Source: Planctomycetota bacterium
GTDB taxonomy: Bacteria > Planctomycetota > SZUA-567 > H5-PLA8
Length of the DNA: 64,000 nucleotides
Direction: 5' to 3'
NCBI GenBank assembly: GCA_027493525.1
Contig: JAOSKN010000001.1
Span: forward strand, 2,666,001-2,730,000
Below are positions 15,777-24,002 of this stretch, one piece after another (the first letter of the stretch is position 1; every line of letters begins with the position of its first letter). The notes beneath the pieces are model-generated. The model saw only the letters and a program-made list of their open reading frames with translations. It made no database searches and was not told the DNA's origin. Both the position numbers and the translations under genes were made by a program.

Positions 15777-17081
15777 TCACGTTTGTAAAAACTCCAGACG
15801 GTGGCTCTTCGAAATCCTTTTTCTTAAATCAGCAGCGATCCGCGCCTCTGCCGTAAATTCCGGCCAACGCTTAACGGCCTCGCTGACTTCCTCGATGATC
15901 GCCTTCCATCGGCCGCGTTTCATGGATGCCGTTTTCGCACACTCCTCGAAGTCTTTTCCCGTGAATCCGTCCCGCTTCCCGTTCAGGGTCATCTGGTGGG
16001 AGGCTGTCCAAGAACCGGACGGATTGTAGCTGTACGTCACGTCGAACGCGGGGGCGAGGGACCAGCGGCCCTGCTTGTCCATCAGGAAGGCGATGTTCTT
16101 CACATGATCGTCCTGATTGCGGGCCATGACGTTGAAGGCCATGCGCCGGAACTGCTCTTCCACCGCGGCCATCGGCAGCTTGAGTTGGCGGATCGTGAAC
16201 AGCGCTTGTTCGTAGGAGTAGGCGCCGGCCTGGTTAAAATCGAAATGCGCCAGCGCGCAGAGCGACTGCATGTGGAGCTTTTCGCCGCCGGCCAGTCGGT
16301 CAAAGCGGCGCGTCATGAAATGCCGTCGTCCGCCTTCCTCCAGGAGCCGGCATTCGCTCATCGCGATTCCGGCCGCCTTCGCCATCAAGTAATAGGCGTA
16401 TTCGATGGCGCCATAGCCCTTCGGATCTTCCATTTCCTTGTCTTTGTTGCCTGCCACTCCGTCGAATTTGAGCAGCCAGTATTCGAAGCCATCGCCGGCG
16501 GCGATCTGCCCAGAGCGCACTTCGTTCGTTTTGGGATTCCAGGCGATCACCGCTTTGGCGCGTGCCCCGCCTGCCGACGTGCCGACCCGCAGGATCTCCT
16601 GCAACGCCTTCTCTTTGCCCTTCCCTCGAAAATGCCCGCGAAGATTGCTTCGATGGGTCAGGACTTCGGATGCCAAGCGGACCAGAGCATCCACTTCGAT
16701 CTTCGTTGCCTTGCGCGGCTTCGGCCCAAGCACCGGCGCAAATTCCAGGGCTCCCATGCCACGCGTGCCGGCGTAGCAAAGGCGCTCGACCGCCCCGAAG
16801 CTATCCGGCGTTCGGCCCTGGGTTGCCAGCCATGCGTCAATCAATGCATTGCCGAACTTGTCCGGCAACGAATCGGCTAACAGCCCTGGCAGACCATGAA
16901 ACGTGGTGCGCGGTAGTTCGGGAAACGTGTACACCTGCTCACTCAACGGCATGACCAGCGGCGAAAGCTCGATCCCGCTTCCGGCGAATTCGGCGTCAAA
17001 TTGAAAGGAGGCCACCTCGCCGCCCTCTTCCAGCGAGACGGCCCCGATGGTTCGCCCCCAGAGCTTTACTTCGGCGATCAT
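15777..17081 (-). CDS. hipA: HipA-type serine/threonine kinase toxin
   Basis: 434 residues, the usual HipA length. HipA kinases phosphorylate glutamyl-tRNA synthetase or other targets and induce growth arrest. Visible signatures are the N-terminal HipA domain, the phosphate-loop region 'GTSAGGARAKAV', the catalytic 'RNQDDHVKN' at about 318-327 and the metal-binding 'APAFDVTYS'. All key residues are present, so the kinase should be active. The start codon overlaps the hipB stop by four bases. It is transcribed towards the integrase, with about 130 bases of non-coding DNA between the two stops. Chromosomal or island type II toxin-antitoxin system. Confidence 0.92.
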   Translation of the reverse strand: MIAEVKLWGRTIGAVSLEEGGEVASFQFDAEFAGSGIELSPLVMPLSEQVYTFPELPRTTFHGLPGLLADSLPDKFGNALIDAWLATQGRTPDSFGAVERLCYAGTRGMGALEFAPVLGPKPRKATKIEVDALVRLASEVLTHRSNLRGHFRGKGKEKALQEILRVGTSAGGARAKAVIAWNPKTNEVRSGQIAAGDGFEYWLLKFDGVAGNKDKEMEDPKGYGAIEYAYYLMAKAAGIAMSECRLLEEGGRRHFMTRRFDRLAGGEKLHMQSLCALAHFDFNQAGAYSYEQALFTIRQLKLPMAAVEEQFRRMAFNVMARNQDDHVKNIAFLMDKQGRWSLAPAFDVTYSYNPSGSWTASHQMTLNGKRDGFTGKDFEECAKTASMKRGRWKAIIEEVSEAVKRWPEFTAEARIAADLRKRISKSHRLEFLQT

Positions 17082-17434
17082 GCCTGCTCACCCCAGGTCC
17101 AGGGTTTCTGCGCACCTGACCGCTTCGCCTTCCGGCCCGTCGCTCGCTGGCGCATCCTGCCCTGCGCCTTCAACTGAGTCATGGGGCTAACTGACTGCTC
17201 AGGCACCAGCAACTCGAAACGCTCCGCAAGTCCGAGCGCCCGGCAGACTCTCAAGAACCCCGATAGCTGGGTCGCTACCTCGCCGGACTCCAGGCGCTCC
17301 ACCGTGCGTTTGGAGACGCCTGCCTGCTCGGCTAAGGCGGCCTGGGTCAGATTGCGTGCCAGCCGAACCCTTGCCAACCGAGTCCCAAGTTCCTGTAGGA
17401 CGGTCCTATCAGTCATCTGCGGTGTAATCTTCAT
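17078..17434 (-). CDS. hipB: HipB-type antitoxin, XRE-family repressor
   Basis: 118 residues with a Cro/C1-type helix-turn-helix 'LARVRLARNLTQAALAEQAGVSKRTVERLESGE' at about 18-53. The C-terminal 45 residues are basic and probably disordered. Antitoxins of this group bind HipA and repress their own operon. The gene is first in the operon and overlaps hipA (ATGA). A promoter and a perfect palindrome lie just upstream and support autoregulation. Confidence 0.88.
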   Translation of the reverse strand: MKITPQMTDRTVLQELGTRLARVRLARNLTQAALAEQAGVSKRTVERLESGEVATQLSGFLRVCRALGLAERFELLVPEQSVSPMTQLKAQGRMRQRATGRKAKRSGAQKPWTWGEQA

Positions 17435-17443
17435 AGTGCGCCT

Positions 17444-17492
17444 ATTATGACGAGTTAAAATGTAAATTCAATTATTTTCGCCATAAATGGCG
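17444..17492 (-). promoter_or_regulatory. hipBA promoter and palindromic operator
   Basis: On the minus strand TTGAAT (plus 17466-17471) and CATAAT (plus 17444-17449) are spaced 16 bases and sit just ahead of the hipB ATG. Upstream of the -35 box is a perfect palindrome CGCCAT-AA-ATGGCG at 17479-17492, a good candidate for the HipB operator. Confidence 0.6.
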
Positions 17493-17497
17493 ATTTA

Positions 17498-17649
17498 CTA
17501 ACGCAATACAAACAGGCTACCCCGCGCCACCCTGACGAACGCCCCAGCTTCACTGCTGCCCGCTTTGTCCTCGGGCGGCTTGGGCTTGATGATGTCCGCC
17601 ACCTTCTCCGTGCGCATCACCAGCTGTAGGCGCTCGAAGAGGCCGAGTT
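17498..17649 (-). pseudogene. Gene remnant, C-terminal about 48 codons
   Basis: A minus-strand frame ending at TAG 17498-17500 reads a protein-like stretch containing 'LFERLQLVMRTEKVADIIK' and 'PEDKAGSSEAGAFVRVARG', but a stop lies immediately upstream. It looks like the tail of a broken gene. No family identified. Confidence 0.3.
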
Positions 17650-17941
17650 ACTCTTTCGCTCTCGCGGTCCACACAACGCTGCCAGGTACGAGCTCGCGAG
17701 TTTTGCTCGCGAGGTCAACTTGGATGCCGAATTCCCCATCGCCCGTGCGTCCCTTCCTGGTCCCGCCAATCTACGCAAAGCGATTGACCAGGCTGCCCCA
17801 GGCTGCCCGGAACTACGGACAAGCATAAAGCGAGCCGCAGAAATGACTTCACTACCCAAGATGATCGCTTGCCCAGAACTCAAACAGGAGGTGTCCCATG
17901 CGCGAAGATCCGATCACGAAGCACCGACCCAAAGCCTTTGA
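17630..17941 (+). pseudogene. Open frame without start, probable gene remnant
   Basis: After a TAG at 17627-17629 a frame stays open for 103 codons. It reads protein-like sequence such as 'EEAELLFRSRGPHNAARYELASF...' and ends inside the next gene. There is no convincing start codon or ribosome site before it. It may be the surviving 3' part of a gene of the older element. Confidence 0.28.
17885..17890 (+). promoter_or_regulatory. Strong Shine-Dalgarno for the clamp-loader-like gene
   Basis: AGGAGG seven bases before ATG 17898. It is one of the best ribosome sites in the island and argues that this short ORF is real. Confidence 0.6.
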
Positions 17942-18314
17942 AGACTTTTGGGGCCAAGATGAAGGGATTGCAGCCACACGACAGTTTCTCATCAGCAACG
18001 CCCTGCCTAGTCCCCTTTTGCGTGCGCATCATCGTGAAACCGCCTTCTTCTTCTGCAGCACTCGCCGAGACAAGCTCGATGGAGCCATTCTGGCGCGCTC
18101 CCACTGCTATGAGATGTCACTGCCCGCTGAAACCGAGGTCGTGACCGACCTGCTCAGGATCGCCGGGCTGGAGGGGATTTCGCTTACCTCTGAGAAGGCC
18201 TGGGAGATTGCCAAGAATCGGAACCGTGTCCCTCGCGAATGCCTGAAGGATCTCCAGGCCCTCGTCGGTACCGGGAAGATTCGCGGCCGGGCCAAGAGCC
18301 GGAGCCAGGGCTAG
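17898..18314 (+). CDS. Short clamp-loader-like AAA+ fragment lacking the P-loop region
   Basis: 138 residues. The start 'HRPKAFEDFWGQDEGIAATRQFL' closely follows the entry motif of DnaX/RFC/RarA clamp-loader ATPases ('RPKTFDDxxGQ'). The middle 'ETAFFFCSTRRDKLDGAILARSHCYEM' resembles the sensor-1 and arginine-finger stretch of the same family ('...ATTEPxKLPxTILSRCQxF'). The following 'IVxxLLRIAGLEGISLTSEKAWEIA' pattern resembles domain II. The intervening Walker A and B part is absent, so it cannot bind ATP in the usual way. Either an internally deleted relic or a deliberately minimal accessory protein; the strong AGGAGG favours expression. Its stop codon lies within the left end of the MITE, so its original C-terminus may have been replaced. 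Confidence 0.5.
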   Translation: MREDPITKHRPKAFEDFWGQDEGIAATRQFLISNALPSPLLRAHHRETAFFFCSTRRDKLDGAILARSHCYEMSLPAETEVVTDLLRIAGLEGISLTSEKAWEIAKNRNRVPRECLKDLQALVGTGKIRGRAKSRSQG

Positions 18315-18589
18315 CAGCCCGTTGAAATAGGGGGCGGCCGCGCAGCCTTGGATTGGGGCCTGGATCAAGGCGCGCGCAGGGGCGGCGTATCGGGCGGATA
18401 CGCCAACCGAAGCGCAACGCGGAGCCAGGCCGCAAGGCGAGGCTGCCCGGAGGGTTGCGGGAGATTTTGAACTGGGCTGCGTTACGCTTCGCTCGCCGTA
18501 GCTTCCGGCTACGGCTCGACTGCGCAAGCCTTGCCCAGTTCAAAATCTCCTCGCAACGCGGCCAGTCCCCTATTTCAACGGGCTGCTAG
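18311..18589. mobile_element. MITE-like element with perfect 23-bp terminal inverted repeats
   Basis: The ends 18311-18333 and 18567-18589 are perfect 23-bp inverted repeats beginning CTAGCAGCCCGTTGAAAT. Inside, a second inverted pair (GAGATTTTGAACTGGGC and its complement, about 18459-18555) and smaller hairpins fold the 279 bases into a nested structure. No ORF is supported. The size and structure fit a non-autonomous miniature element. The left end overlaps the preceding stop codon. Confidence 0.8.
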
Positions 18590-18813
18590 GCGAACCCTTA
18601 TAAATATCGGCATCCCATGGGGGAAATCGGAGAGGGACGGCGGGGTTAGTGTTTCCGAAAACGTATCTTTCCGGAAAGCGGTATACCACGGATACCGATT
18701 TATGCGCTGACAAGACCTTCATGCTTCTTCGGCTGGGTTTGCTCTGAAATGTATAGGCCCCAGCAAAAGTCAGGACTCCTAGCATAGTCCGGTTGGAAGT
18801 CCCGCTGTATAGG

Positions 18814-19119
18814 TTAGGCGTGTTGCTTCATAGCTAAGGGCATGCTGACGGCTTCGGTCTCGCCAATGCGTTTAATCGGGCGCAACAAATGCTCAATCGT
18901 TTCAAACGTCTCACCGAGTGCGCTCTGAAGCAGGACCTTGGAGCGCGTGCTCGGCACTTGCGTGCCCCGCTCAAGTCTCGAGAGCGTGGCGGGGCTTATT
19001 CCCGACAATCTGCTCAAGTCACGCAAGGTCCAGCCCTTCCGAATTCGATAGTTTACGAGCTCTCGATACCCTCCCAGTCCAAACTGCGACTGCGCTGATT
19101 TTGAAACGGTCTTTTTCAT
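18814..19119 (-). CDS. XRE-family helix-turn-helix regulator
   Basis: The conserved part is 'GGYRELVNYRIRKGWTLRDLSRLSGISPATLSRLERG', a Cro/C1-type DNA-binding domain, followed by a short helix-rich tail ending in 'IKRIGETEAVSMPL'. The start is uncertain. ATG 19119 gives 101 residues, but the frame stays open to 19338 and reads protein-like sequence upstream ('AEWFELGDPVDPRVQAKGKLD'), so the protein may be longer. It is divergent from the response regulator gene. Likely a repressor of a mobile-element or toxin-type operon; no partner toxin is visible beside it. Confidence 0.65.
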   Translation of the reverse strand: MKKTVSKSAQSQFGLGGYRELVNYRIRKGWTLRDLSRLSGISPATLSRLERGTQVPSTRSKVLLQSALGETFETIEHLLRPIKRIGETEAVSMPLAMKQHA

Positions 19120-19396
19120 TTGTCGGCACCAATCGGTATCGAGTTTGCCTTTAGCCTGAACACGGGGATCGACAGGATCCCCAAGCTCAAACCATTCGGC
19201 TTGGGAGCCTAGCAATCGGAAGGCGCGTTTTATGAATCTTGAAACCGATGAATACTCAAGAGGTTGCGCTATTAAGGCCGAACTGGAAGCCGGAGTGCAC
19301 AGCACCGAACTGCTGCCGCTTTGCACAAGGCTATGCAATATACTCTATCCATGGGAGTCTAGGGATGGAGGCCCGAGCCCGCTCGGAAAGCGCCCA

Positions 19397-19807
19397 ATGC
19401 ACACACATACCTGCACAATATTGGTCGCGGACGATGACGACTTCATTCGCCAGGATCTGGGCGACCTGCTAAGCCGGAATTCCGAGTATCACGTCCTGTT
19501 CGCGGAAACCGCACAAGAGACGTGGAAGAAGGTCAGCACCCAGGCCGTCAACTTAGTGCTGTTGGATTTGAAGTTCCCGGACGGACACGACCTCTCCTTG
19601 CTGCGCAGGATCCGGCAAGAGCGCCCCTTAACCGAAATCATCGTCTTAAGCAGCCAAACCGAGAACATCACTCAGATCGTCGAGGCGATCAAATTGGGCG
19701 CCTACGATTTTGTGGCGAAACCGTTCTCTCCGGCGGAGCTCAGCAACAGAGGGGTATTGTCAAAAGTTGTGGATGGCGAGAGGAGAATCATGCGGCGTTT
19801 TCCTTGA
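19397..19807 (+). CDS. Response-regulator receiver domain, C-terminus cut by IS256
   Basis: From ATG 19397 the protein has a complete CheY-like receiver: acidic pocket 'VADDDDF', phospho-acceptor Asp in 'LVLLDLKFPDG', the switch residue in 'IVLSSQT' and Lys in 'FVAKPFSP'. At 19751 the frame runs into the IS256-family element, which supplies a foreign 19-residue tail ending at 19807. The original output domain is lost. No cognate histidine kinase is adjacent. Phosphorylation could still occur, but signalling output through the missing domain would not. Confidence 0.78.
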   Translation: MHTHTCTILVADDDDFIRQDLGDLLSRNSEYHVLFAETAQETWKKVSTQAVNLVLLDLKFPDGHDLSLLRRIRQERPLTEIIVLSSQTENITQIVEAIKLGAYDFVAKPFSPAELSNRGVLSKVVDGERRIMRRFP

Positions 19808-21132
19808 TGCCGTCCACGAAACGGATGCCTCGAATCACGTCTTCCAGCAGCTTATGGCCGTTTAGTTTCCGCCAGCGCTTCTCGGCAACCTGAGCGAGTT
19901 TGAACACCATCGCCAGCGTGGCTTGGCGCGTGCCGCAGCCTTTGGTCTTGTGCGTCCGCAAGCGCACCGTGGCGAAGGCGGACTCGATCGGGTTCGTCGT
20001 TCTCAGATGCGCCCAATGCTCGGCGGGGAAATCGTAAAACGCCAACAGCGCGTCTTGGTCCTTGAGCAGACACTCGACCGCCTTGGGATGCTTGGCTTGG
20101 TACGTCGCCACGAACGCATCGAACGCTGCCTGCGCATCCTTGCGCGTCTGGGCCATCCAGATCTGATGCAATTTCTCCTTGGCTGAAGGCTGTAATTTCT
20201 TGGGCAGGCCGTTCAGCACATTCATCGTCTTGTGAACCCAGCAACGCTGCACCCGGCACTTGGCAAAGGCTTTCGGAAGCGCCGCCCAGAAGCCCAACGC
20301 ACCGTCGCCGATGGCCAGGTCCGGGCCGTTCTTCAAGCCGCGCGCTTTCAGGTCCGTCAAGACCTCAAGCCAGGACTGTTCGCTCTCCCGCACGCCGTCA
20401 TGCACGGCGACCAGTTCCTTCTTGCCGTCGGCCGTGGCCCCCATGACCACCAGGATGCACGAGCGGTCTTCCTCCAGGCGGACGTTGAAGTAGATGCCGT
20501 CCACCCACAGATACACGTAGCGCTTGCCCGCCAAGGACCGCCGGTTCCAGCTCGCGTACTCGGAGGCCCAGACGTCCTTGATCCGCGTGATCGTATTGGC
20601 CGAAAGCCCCTTGGCTTGCGGCCCCAACAGCGCGCTCAGCGCCTCCGGAAAGTCCTGCGTGGAGATGCCCTTCAAATAGAGCCACGGGATCAGGTCTTCC
20701 ATGCTCTTGGTCCGGCGCAAATAGGGCGGCAGAATCTTGCTCGTAAAGGGCTCTCGCTCGTCCGAGGGGCGCCGGTCTTCCACGCGCGGCTGCGCTACGC
20801 GTACGGCGCCGATGCCCGTCTGGATCGTTCGTTCCGGCAGGTAGCCGTTGCGCACCACCACGCGATGCCCGCGCTCGTCCCGCGCCCGCTCGAAACGCTG
20901 GAGGTATTCTTCCACCTCCGCGTTCAGCGCCGCGGCTAGCAAGCGCTGCGCGCCTTCGTTCAGGATGTGAGTAAGCACGTCCCGGCTGGACGCTTGCGGA
21001 TCGAGCGAAACCGTCGTACCCTGGCTCATGTGGCGTATCCTCCTGCCCTTGTGGGCGTGGTGGCCTTAGATCTCCACCAAGGATACGCCGCACTTTTCTT
21101 TCTCGCTCATCCACAACTTTTGACAATACCCC
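19751..21132 (-). mobile_element. IS256-family insertion sequence
   Basis: Perfect inverted ends of 25 bases at 19751-19775 and 21108-21132 begin GGGGTATTGTCAAAAG. It contains one transposase gene. The 8 bases outside the two ends do not match, so no target duplication remains, which suggests a later deletion or rearrangement next to the element. Confidence 0.88.
19788..21029 (-). CDS. IS256-family transposase
   Basis: 413 residues, intact. Typical IS256/MULE-type features: an N-terminal DNA-binding region ('DVLTHILNEGAQRLLAAALNAEVEEYL'), catalytic Asp in 'YLWVDGIYFNVR', second Asp in 'DLAIGDGALGFW', the 'CWVHKTMNVLNGLPK' segment, and the Glu in 'NPIESAFATVRLRTHKTKG'. The ATG at 21029 begins 'MSQGTT'. 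Being complete and bounded by intact ends, the element is probably still able to move. Other members of the same family commonly carry the same layout. Confidence 0.93.
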   Translation of the reverse strand: MSQGTTVSLDPQASSRDVLTHILNEGAQRLLAAALNAEVEEYLQRFERARDERGHRVVVRNGYLPERTIQTGIGAVRVAQPRVEDRRPSDEREPFTSKILPPYLRRTKSMEDLIPWLYLKGISTQDFPEALSALLGPQAKGLSANTITRIKDVWASEYASWNRRSLAGKRYVYLWVDGIYFNVRLEEDRSCILVVMGATADGKKELVAVHDGVRESEQSWLEVLTDLKARGLKNGPDLAIGDGALGFWAALPKAFAKCRVQRCWVHKTMNVLNGLPKKLQPSAKEKLHQIWMAQTRKDAQAAFDAFVATYQAKHPKAVECLLKDQDALLAFYDFPAEHWAHLRTTNPIESAFATVRLRTHKTKGCGTRQATLAMVFKLAQVAEKRWRKLNGHKLLEDVIRGIRFVDGIKENAA

Positions 21133-21138
21133 CCTCCC

Positions 21139-21243
21139 GTTTCTAGCTCGGCAACCAAGGCTCCCGCGCCCGAGATAGCCCATCGAGTTCCACTTCTTGA
21201 ATTGGCATTGTGGGAATCGATGGAGAAATTGCGGCTATATTAG
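21139..21243 (+). pseudogene. C-terminal gene remnant between IS256 and IS66
   Basis: A short frame ending at TAG 21241-21243 reads 'EIAHRVPLLELALWESMEKL', which looks like real coding sequence. It may be the far end of the interrupted response regulator or of another gene lost here; the IS66 element follows a few bases later. Not assignable. Confidence 0.3.
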
Positions 21244-21256
21244 AATTGTCAGGGGT

Positions 21257-22728
21257 GTAACCGTTCAGTCCCCTATGAAGGCTCATTTTTTACGTCACGC
21301 CATCCGATACTGTATGTGTGCGCGAGCTTAAACCCAACCCGGCTTGTCCGAATTGCGCGGTGCTCCTGGCGCGGATCGAAGAATTGGAAGCCAAGCTGGA
21401 GCGGCTTTCCGAGCGCTTGAACCAGAATTCCTCGAACTCTTCCAAACCACCGTCGTCCGATGCGCCCTGGCAGAAGCCTCCAGCCGCCAAGAAGCCGAGC
21501 GGCCGCAAACCCGGCGGACAACCCGGACATCCGGGCCATCACCGTGTACGTTTGCCGCCCGAACGGGTCACGCACGTGGTCCATTACGTGCCGCACGTAT
21601 GTGCGGAATGCCAAGCCCCTTGTCTAAGCGGCCAGGGCCACACGATCCGCCTCCGACTTGGCATCAAGTCGCGGAGTTGCCGCCGCAGCCGGCCGAAATC
21701 ACCGAATACCAGGGGCACGCACGCACCTGTCCGTGCTGCGGCTGCCGCACCCGCGCGGAGATTCCGCCGGAGATTCAAGCCCATGCGCTGGGTCCCAACC
21801 TGGCGGCGGCGTTGTCGTATCTGAGTGGGCGTGGCCACGCCAGCAAGCGCAACGTCCAGGAACTCGCCGAGACCGTCTTTGGGGTCCCGCTATCCCTGGG
21901 CACGGTGATCAAGCTCGAACACGAGATGAGCGGCGCGCTGGAAGGGCCTCACGCGCAGGCGCTGGCGGCCGTGCGTGGGGCGGCTTTCAAAAACGTGGAT
22001 GAAACCGGCTGGGCGAAGGGTGGCAAGCTGTGTTGGCTGTGGGTGGCAGCCACGCGGAGCGTCGCAGCCTTTCAAATTCACGCCCACCGGGGTAAGGACG
22101 GCCTGAAGGCGTTGCTGGGGGCGTGTTGCGGCATCCTCGGCTCCGACCGCTGGGGCGCCTACGCGCACCTGCCGCCGCGGCAGCGGCAAATTTGCTGGGC
22201 GCACCTCAAGCGCGATTTTCAGAAGTTGATCGACCTGGGATCCGCGACACAACCGCTCGGCCGAGCGGGCCGCAAGACCGCCCGAGCGGTCTTTGCGGCC
22301 TGGAAGGATTTCAAAGACCGGCGTTGCGACCGTGCCGCGCTACACGTGCGGTTGGAACCGATAAGCCTGCGTTTCCAGAGAACGCTCCGGCTCGGAAGCA
22401 GGGGCGCGGACCCCAAAACCAAGCGCTTTTGCAGACGCGTGCTGAAAGTCTACGACGCGCTGTGGACCTTCGCGGCCGTCGAAGGCATCGAACCGACCAA
22501 CAACCACGCCGAACGGATGTTGCGTCCGGCGGTGCTGTGGCGCAAAGGGAGCTTCGGCAATCACAGTACCGCAGGCTGCCGTTTCACCGAACGGATCTTG
22601 ACCACCGTGCAGACCTTGCGTTTGCAAAAGCGTCCCATCCTTGACTATCTGCGCAGGGCCTTGGCTGCTCACCGCACCGGCGCAAAGGCTCCGGCATTCC
22701 TTGCAGCGGTAGGGAACTGAACGGTTAC
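21257..22728 (+). mobile_element. IS66-family element with intact 8-bp target duplication
   Basis: Inverted ends of about 19 bases (GTAACCGTTCAG plus seven more, one mismatch) at 21257 and ending at 22728. The 8-base sequence TCAGGGGT occurs directly on both sides (21249-21256 and 22729-22736), the duplication length expected for IS66. It carries only the large transposase; the small accessory orfs of classical IS66 are absent, as in the ISBst12-type subgroup. IS630 copy 2 is inserted four bases past the right duplication. Confidence 0.9.
21318..22720 (+). pseudogene. IS66-family transposase (TnpC-type), one frameshift
   Basis: The first frame (GTG 21318) encodes the coiled-coil start 'LLARIEELEAKLERLSERLNQ' and the 'NSSNSSKPPSSDAP' motif typical of IS66. 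The protein then continues in another frame with 'CPCCGCRTRAEIP', the catalytic region 'VDETGWAKGGKLCWLWVA', 'SDRWGAY', 'CWAHLKRDFQ' and 'EPTNNHAERMLRPAVLWRK'. The break lies at the C-run 21616-21620, where one base appears missing. Apart from that the 467-residue protein is complete. Whether this is a read error or a true inactivation cannot be told here. Confidence 0.85.
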
Positions 22729-22741
22729 TCAGGGGTTACTA

Positions 22742-23964
22742 TTGCCCCTTGACCATCAGAATTGTGGGTAAAGATGCTTCAGCTTGATCCGTGCTGTTTC
22801 GCTGGTAAAGCGCCAATCGACGCCTTTCTGGTCAGCATTCCGCTGCCGCTCCCACTCGGCGGTCTCCCGCCGCACCGTTTCAAGGTCGCCCAGCCGCCGG
22901 TTCAGGCACTGGTTCGCCAGCACACTGAGTTCGCATTCTGCGATATTCAACCAACTCCCATGCTTGGGCGTGTAGTGAATCTCCAGCCGCGAGGCAAGAC
23001 GCCTTGCTTCCTCCGCCGGAAAGGCTTCGTAGAGCGATGCGGCCTTGTGCGTATTGAGGTTATCCATCACTACCAGCACCTTCTCCGCTCCGGCAAAATC
23101 CTCGTCGAGAAGCGTCCGCATTTCCTCAGCCCAATCCACAGCGGTCTTCCGTTCTCGCACCGACGCTTTGCGCCATCCCCCCAGCGGTTCGGTAAAAAGA
23201 AAATGTACCGCGGCGCCGTTGCGCTCGTATTCGTAATCGAAACGTGCCGGCTTCCCCGGCTCCGGCGGCAGCGACTTGCGCGTCTCCTTCAAAAGCTGCA
23301 TGGGCCGCTCATCCATGCAGACCAATGGATACCGGGCGTCGTAAGGGCGCGTGTACAAGTCGAGAATCTCTTCCATCTGCGCTACGAATTCACTCAAACA
23401 TCCAGACGGAATCACCCAGCCTTTGCGGCGATGAGGTCGCAGCCTGTTTTTTTCAGCGCCCGCTGCACCGTACGGTATGAGACAGCTTCTACGATGTTGA
23501 GTTCCACGAGTTTGTTCGCCAATAACTCCAGCGTCCAGCGAGACCGTCCCTCCGGTGCGTCGCTGCAAGCCAGCGCGATCAGGTGCGCTTCAACCTTGCC
23601 GTCGAGAATCTTCTCGCGCGCGGGCAAGGCGCGCTTCTTGCGTTCCAAGGCCGCCTCCAATCCTTCTTCGACAAACCGCTGGCGGATGTTGCGCGCCGTA
23701 TTGGCGTGGCAACGAAACGCTTCGGCGCACCGCTCATCCTTCCAGTTCGGGCCATCGGCATCGGCCTGCAGCAGAAGGTGCGCGTGCCTGATCCTGTACG
23801 CGGCGGCCTTGCCCGTACGGACCCAATCCTCCAGCTTCTTACGTTCCTCAGCCGTTAACCGGACGACATACTTCTTGTTCATGGCAGCCTCCAGACGGGA
23901 CCTGCCCCCCGCTGGAGGTATCGGCCATGCGCTACAACTGCTAAAGTTGAAGGTCAAGGGGCAC
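22742..23964 (-). mobile_element. IS630-family insertion sequence, copy 2 (apparently intact)
   Basis: Same ends and TA flanks as copy 1 (TA at 22740-22741 and 23965-23966), 1223 bases. Both frames of the transposase are uninterrupted except at the expected slippery site. It inserted between the IS66 element and core-genome DNA. Same orientation as copy 1, so the two form 1.2-kb direct repeats around about 10 kb. Confidence 0.93.
22756..23882 (-). CDS. IS630-family transposase produced by -1 frameshifting
   Basis: The first frame starts at ATG 23882 ('MNKKYVVRLTAEERKKLED') with a homeodomain-like helix-turn-helix, and stops at 23412. At A7 (plus-strand T7 at 23447-23453) a -1 slip converts '...RALKKTGC' to '...KKNRLRPHRRKGWVIP', exactly the sequence other IS630 transposases have at this point. 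The second frame supplies the DDE triad: Asp in 'LVCMDE', Asp in 'VVMDNLNTH' and Glu in 'NIAECEL', and ends at 22756. About 375 residues when fused. Programmed frameshifting of this kind is known in several IS630 members. Confidence 0.9.
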
Positions 23965-24002
23965 TAGGATATTCTCGAAGATGCCCTCATGGGAACCCGC
24001 CG

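Noticed and set aside
19751..21132. An 8-bp target duplication for the IS256-family element
   Set aside because: The eight bases outside each inverted end do not match.
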